DNA from: Magnetospirillum sp. UT-4
GTDB taxonomy: Bacteria > Pseudomonadota > Alphaproteobacteria > Rhodospirillales > Magnetospirillaceae
Direction: 5' to 3'
Assembly (NCBI RefSeq): GCF_902729435.1
Contig: NZ_LR746525.1
Coordinates: 1 to 49,337, forward strand
DNA: 49,337 bases
The notes beneath the pieces are model-generated. The model was not told the DNA's origin and searched no databases. It saw only the letters and a program-made list of their open reading frames with translations. Position 1 is the stretch's first letter. Every line of letters begins with the position of its first letter. Shown here piece after piece: positions 45,712 to 49,337 of this stretch. A program made the translations under genes and the position numbers.

Positions 45712-46128
45712 TCAGTACAGGTAGTTCAGCACGCTGCCCGGGCGAACGGTGCCGGGAGTGGTGATGCGCATGTTGTTCTCGTACGTGCCGACGCCGCGCA
45801 TGACCATGTCGAGGAAGGCACCGCCGCCCGAGGAGGCGCTCTGCCCATCATCGACCTCGTCCACCCTGAAGCCGTTGGTGGCGCGGATGATGAAGGGCGT
45901 GGCCTTCTGCTCGGGCTCGCGGCGTTCCGAGAAGTCGAAACTCCGCTCCTCGTCGTAGCGGAACAGACGGTTGTCGTTGATTCCGATCTGCGGCGAGAAG
46001 CCGGCTTCCTCCAGGGCCCCCACATTCACCGAGGCGACGTTGCGCCCGCCCGAGGCCGGACGCGCGGTGGCTGCCGCGGTCATTCCTGGGGTCGCTAACG
46101 CCGACACTCTGTTGGTGTTCAGGGCCAT
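45712..46128 (-). CDS. Orphan protein, 138 residues, unknown
   Basis: Starts at an ATG at 46128 (GAGAGAACC upstream) and ends at its own terminator. The sequence MALNTNRVSALATPGMTAAA at the N-terminus and NNMRITTPGTVRPGSVLNYLY at the C-terminus flank an acidic, basic-mixed middle (NRLFRYDEERSFDFSERREPEQ). No signal peptide or membrane helix. I do not recognise a family; the N-terminus faintly recalls flagellin-like starts, which may be chance. An inverted repeat GGTGTCG/CGACACC (46146-46167) lies in its leader. Confidence 0.6.
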   Translation of the reverse strand: MALNTNRVSALATPGMTAAATARPASGGRNVASVNVGALEEAGFSPQIGINDNRLFRYDEERSFDFSERREPEQKATPFIIRATNGFRVDEVDDGQSASSGGGAFLDMVMRGVGTYENNMRITTPGTVRPGSVLNYLY

Positions 46129-46348
46129 GGTTCTCTCGGACTCTGGGTGTCGTGGATACTCGACACCTACTTTATGCCATGGTCAGAATACTCCTTCGCG
46201 TCCGTCAAATCCACCTGAATCGCCCGCCACGGCGGAATCCGCGCCGTCGCGAAGATGTCATCTCGCACCTGCAAAATGACCGTACCGTCAGGGGCTTGGC
46301 CTCGCTTATACTGCCCGCGCGAGTAGGTCACCTCGAAGGGGATTGGGA

Positions 46349-48253
46349 ATGAACGAAATCCGCACCCCGCGCCGCCCCCGGCCCAAGGCCGCCGCAGCCC
46401 CGGAAACCGCGCCGCCGCCGCATCGGCTGCCCGAGCCCGACGAAGTCAACGCCCACGCCGCCCCGCGCCACCCCAAGCCGATCCACCCGATGGTGGCGCT
46501 GCCGCCGGCCGGCGACGGCTTCCGCCCGCCCTTCCCCATCTTCACCGAAAGCACCGACCGCCTGATGCACGCCTTCCAGGGCCGCTTCACCATGGCGCTG
46601 TCGCCGGCCTCGCTGTTGCTGGCCTACCTCGACTGGGCGGTGCATCTGGCCAATTCCCCCGGCAAGCTGGGCGAGATGGCCCAGAACGCCGCCGCCAAGG
46701 CGCTGCCGCTGGCCCGCTACACGGTCGATTCCATGCTGGGCCGCTCCGACCCCGACCCCTTCGTGCCGCTGGCCCAGGATTCCCGCTTCTCCAGCCCGGA
46801 ATGGCAGAAGTTCCCCTACAACGTCCTCAGCCAGGGTTTCCTCTATACCGAGCAGTGGTGGCACTACGCCACCACCAACGTCCGCGGCGTCGGCAAGCAT
46901 CGCCAGCAGGTGGTCGAGTTCGCCGCCCGCCAGTTGCTCGACATGCTGTCGCCGGCCAACTTCCCATTCCTCAACCCCGACGTGCTCAAGGCCACCGTCG
47001 AGCAGAACGGCGACAATCTGGTGCGCGGGGTGAAGAACCTGTCCGACGATCTCATGCGCACCTGGACCGGGCGCGACTACGCCCCCGACGAGCGCTACCA
47101 GGTCGGCAAGGGCGTCGCCTGCACCCCGGGCAAGGTGGTGTTCCGCAACAAGCTGATCGAGCTGATCCAGTACGCGCCCGCCACCGACAAGGTCCACGCC
47201 GAGCCGATCCTGATCGTGCCGGCATGGATCATGAAGTACTACATCCTCGATCTGTCGCCGCACAATTCCATGATCCGCTGGCTGGTCGGGCAGGGCCACA
47301 CCGTCTTCGTCATCTCGTGGAAGAATCCGGGCGCCGAGGACCGCGACATGGGCATGGCCGATTACCGCCGGCTGGGGGTGATGGCCGCCATCGACGCCAT
47401 CAACGCCGTCGTCCCCCACAAGAAGATCCACGGCGTCGGCTATTGCCTGGGCGGCACGCTGCTGTCGGTGGCGGCCTCGGCCATGGCGCGGGACGGCGAC
47501 AACCGGCTGGCCTCCATGACCCTGCTGGCGGCCCAGACCGATTTCGAGGATGCCGGCGAGATCATGCTGTTCATCGACGAAAGCCAGGTCACCTACCTGG
47601 AGGACGTCATGTGGGACATGGGCTATCTCGACACCAAGCAGATGGCCGGCGCCTTCCAGATGCTGCGCTCCAACGACCTGGTGTGGTCGCGCATGGTCCG
47701 CCACTATTTCCTGGGCGAGAGCGAGCATTCCAACGATCTGATGGCGTGGAACTCGGACGCCACCCGCATGCCCTACAAGATGCACACCGAGTATCTGCGC
47801 CGGCTGTTCCTCAACAACATGCTGGCCAAGGGCCGCTATACCGTCGAGGGCCGCCCCATCGCGCTGACCGACATCCGCGTTCCCATCTGCGCCGTGGGCA
47901 CCACCAAGGACCACGTGGCGCCGTGGAAGTCGGTCTACAAGATCGGCATCCTGACCGACACCGAGGTCACCTTCATCCTGTGCAACGGCGGCCACAACGC
48001 CGGCATCGTCTCGGAGCCCGGACATCGGGGACGCTCGTACCAGATCGCCACCCGCGCCGATGCCGACAAGTACGTGGATCCCGACACCTGGGCGGCGGTG
48101 ACGCCCAGGCAGGAGGGCTCGTGGTGGGAGCCGTGGCGGGAATGGCTGGTCAAGCATTCCTCGGGCACCACCGCGCCGCCCGCCCTGGGCGCGCCCGAGC
48201 GCGGCTACCCGCCCCTGGCCGAGGCGCCGGGCTATTACGTGCTGATGGCGTAA
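46349..48253 (+). CDS. phaC: Poly(R)-hydroxyalkanoate synthase, class I
   Basis: Polymerises 3-hydroxyacyl-CoA into storage granules. The 634-residue product starts at the ATG at 46349 (AAGGGGA upstream). The N-terminus is Pro/Ala-rich and longer than usual. Catalytic triad: Cys366 in the lipase-like box GYCLGG, Asp521 (TTKDHVAP) and His549 (CNGGHNAG). The segment WIMKYYILDLSPHNSMIRWL is typical of class I. It stands alone, without phaA/phaB/phaP. Confidence 0.95.
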   Translation: MNEIRTPRRPRPKAAAAPETAPPPHRLPEPDEVNAHAAPRHPKPIHPMVALPPAGDGFRPPFPIFTESTDRLMHAFQGRFTMALSPASLLLAYLDWAVHLANSPGKLGEMAQNAAAKALPLARYTVDSMLGRSDPDPFVPLAQDSRFSSPEWQKFPYNVLSQGFLYTEQWWHYATTNVRGVGKHRQQVVEFAARQLLDMLSPANFPFLNPDVLKATVEQNGDNLVRGVKNLSDDLMRTWTGRDYAPDERYQVGKGVACTPGKVVFRNKLIELIQYAPATDKVHAEPILIVPAWIMKYYILDLSPHNSMIRWLVGQGHTVFVISWKNPGAEDRDMGMADYRRLGVMAAIDAINAVVPHKKIHGVGYCLGGTLLSVAASAMARDGDNRLASMTLLAAQTDFEDAGEIMLFIDESQVTYLEDVMWDMGYLDTKQMAGAFQMLRSNDLVWSRMVRHYFLGESEHSNDLMAWNSDATRMPYKMHTEYLRRLFLNNMLAKGRYTVEGRPIALTDIRVPICAVGTTKDHVAPWKSVYKIGILTDTEVTFILCNGGHNAGIVSEPGHRGRSYQIATRADADKYVDPDTWAAVTPRQEGSWWEPWREWLVKHSSGTTAPPALGAPERGYPPLAEAPGYYVLMA

Positions 48254-48280
48254 CGCCGCCTTAACCATTTCCCGCCCCTA

Positions 48281-48589
48281 ATGGCGAATCAGTCAATCGA
48301 GGTCGGGGAGCGGTATACCATGGGCGACGATTCGATGGTCGGCAGCCGCCAGTCCGAGGCGGTCTACGACGTCTCGGTGGAGTGCTACGCCGTTCTCGGC
48401 ACCGCCAACCTGCCCATCGCGCAGCTCCTCAAGCTGGGCCGCGGCGCCGTGGTGGAGCTGGACCGCAAGGTCAACGATCCGGTCGATCTCTACGTCAACC
48501 GCAAGCGCATCGCCAAGGCCGAGGTGGTGGTGGTCGAGGACCACCTGGCGGTCACCGTCACCGAAGTGCTGAAGCGCGCGGCGGATTGA
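48281..48589 (+). CDS. fliN: Flagellar motor switch protein FliN-like (SpoA domain)
   Basis: A 102-residue single SpoA-domain protein. VECYAVLGTANLPIAQLLKL, GAVVELDRKVNDPVDLYVN and IAKAEVVVVEDHLAVTVTEV fit FliN. The start is uncertain: ATG at 48281, or ATG at 48320 (after GGGGAG, leaving 89 residues). It lies 27 bp after phaC without other flagellar genes beside it. It is shorter than enteric FliN (137) because the N-terminal extension is missing. Confidence 0.85.
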   Translation: MANQSIEVGERYTMGDDSMVGSRQSEAVYDVSVECYAVLGTANLPIAQLLKLGRGAVVELDRKVNDPVDLYVNRKRIAKAEVVVVEDHLAVTVTEVLKRAAD

Positions 48590-48610
48590 GACCAACGGCC
48601 GGAATTCATC

Positions 48611-48757
48611 CATGGGAACACGGATGACACGGATTCCGGCTTCGCCGGACGCCGATGAACACGAATTTCAAACCTTTGGCGCGCAAGACGCGTTTCCCCC
48701 CCATCCGTGACATCCGTGTGCCCGCGGAGCGGGTGTCCGTGTCCATCCGTGTTGCTG
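48611..48757. repeat. Pair of inverted REP-like repeats
   Basis: Copy A (48611-48668, reverse) and copy B (48700-48757, forward) share ATCCGTGT...CATCCGTGTT units around a small hairpin (GTCCGGCGAAGCCGGA in A, GCCCGCGGAGCGGG in B). Their opposite orientation recalls BIME-like pairs of REP sequences. Confidence 0.65.
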
Positions 48758-48853
48758 GCCTCGGTGACAGCCGCGCGCCGCGCATGGCGTTCAGGACTCC
48801 GCTCCCGGAATTCACCGGGCGCCTTGCGGACCCACGTGGATACGCGGGTCAAG

Positions 48854-49173
48854 CCCACGGCTGTCCGGTTTAATTTTCGGATTGCCTTCTGGAGCCCTTG
48901 GTGACGGCTGCGTCCAGGGTGACGCTGGCCGAAGTAGACAGGATTATCCTCGCCCGCTTGCGGGAGAGGGAGGGGCCCGTCGCGACAGCGACGGGAGGGA
49001 GAGGGTGCGCGCCGCGAGGTGCGCTTCGCGACAGCGAAAGCGCTGGTTTCTCCAGGTCTTGGGCGCGCCGACGCGCGCCGCCCTCACCCCGGCTCGCTGG
49101 CGCTCGCCCCCCTCTCCCGCAAGCGGGCGAGGGGGGCAATTGCCAGCCGAAATTTAAACCGGACAGCCGTGGA
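48854..49173. mobile_element. MITE-like element, 26-bp terminal inverted repeats
   Basis: CCACGGCTGTCCGG...(48855-48880) is repeated inverted at 49147-49172 with 25/26 matches. Inside is a second, perfect 23-bp inverted repeat (48948-48970 and 49110-49132) containing CCCGCTTGCGGGAGAGGG. The element has no gene. TCAAG flanks both ends (48849-48853, 49174-49178), as a 5-bp duplication would. Confidence 0.6.
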
Positions 49174-49244
49174 TCAAGTCCGGGCATGACGGCAATGGGT
49201 ATGAGGACGCCAAACAGGCGTTTTCCACAGGCTGCTGATCCCCC

Positions 49245-49337
49245 CTACTCCTTGCCCGGCTTCAGCGCCTTCGGCGCCCAGGCCTTGACCGCAACCGGCC
49301 GGCCGGTCTGCGAGCGCATCACCCTGGGCCGCGCCAC
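49245..49337 (-). CDS. C-terminal end of an unidentified gene (runs off the edge)
   Basis: The - strand frame is open from the edge for 30 codons (VARPRVMRSQTGRPVAVKAW then APKALKPGKE) and ends at TAG (49245-49247). Codon use is GC-rich third position as in real genes here. No family is recognisable from so short a piece. Confidence 0.5.
   Translation of the reverse strand: MARPRVMRSQTGRPVAVKAWAPKALKPGKE

Larger units (their letters stand above)
48590..49244. other. Long non-coding region with repeats only
   Basis: Apart from the REP-like pair and the MITE-like element, no reading frame here has coding character or a ribosome site. It separates fliN from the gene at the right edge. Confidence 0.7.

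Overview
The window is a chromosome segment of a GC-rich alphaproteobacterium of the Rhodospirillales. Three things point to a Magnetospirillum/Phaeospirillum-like organism: the conserved alphaproteobacterial block rpoZ-rsh-pdxJ-acpS-lepB-rnc-era-recO-parC, a popZ gene beside valS, and a nif region in which draT-draG diverges from nifHDK as in Rhodospirillum and Azospirillum. The genus is an inference; no magnetosome gene is present here.

Layout. 1-3.4 kb: flagellar stator genes motA-motB, an RDD membrane protein, and an N-end-rule aminoacyl-transferase. 3.4-6.7 kb: a TRAP transporter of the 2-oxo-acid (TakP) type, with membrane genes on + and the binding protein convergent on -, and tandem palindromes (one FadR-like) in front of the binding-protein gene. 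6.7-16.2 kb: housekeeping block on the - strand. 16.4-18.7 kb: NYN protein, family-5-like uracil-DNA glycosylase, bacteriohemerythrin and a zinc-ribbon/acidic-tail protein on +. 18.7-24.6 kb: valS, popZ, tolC and a Pcm-like gene on -. 24.8-25.1 kb: tRNA-Cys and tRNA-Asn followed by a strong terminator.

25.2-33.0 kb: a hybrid histidine kinase with a FixL-type haem PAS domain, then a four-gene 2-oxoacid oxidoreductase cluster (gamma, alpha, beta, and a flavoprotein fused to a delta-type ferredoxin), then an exported Sel1-repeat/trypsin-like protease translationally overlapping it. 33.0-35.3 kb: a dispersed palindromic repeat, a lipoprotein, a small unknown gene and nnrS.

35.3-45.6 kb: nitrogen fixation. 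nifB-fdxN-nifZ-nifT-(SIR2-like)-fdx-nifO reads rightward from a sigma-54 promoter with a NifA site, immediately beside a perfect FNR box facing nnrS. draG and draT read leftward; nifHDK reads rightward from a second sigma-54 promoter with two NifA sites and ends at a strong terminator. Nitrogenase, its cofactor synthesis, low-potential electron carriers and the ADP-ribosylation switch acting on NifH Arg100 are therefore together. nifEN, nifX, nifUSV and nifA are not in the window.

45.7-49.3 kb: an unrecognised secretory/flagellar-era orphan protein, phaC, a small FliN-like switch protein, and about 650 bp of non-coding repeats, including a 320-bp element with 26-bp terminal inverted repeats and a possible 5-bp target duplication. 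The C-terminal end of an unidentified - strand gene runs off the right edge.
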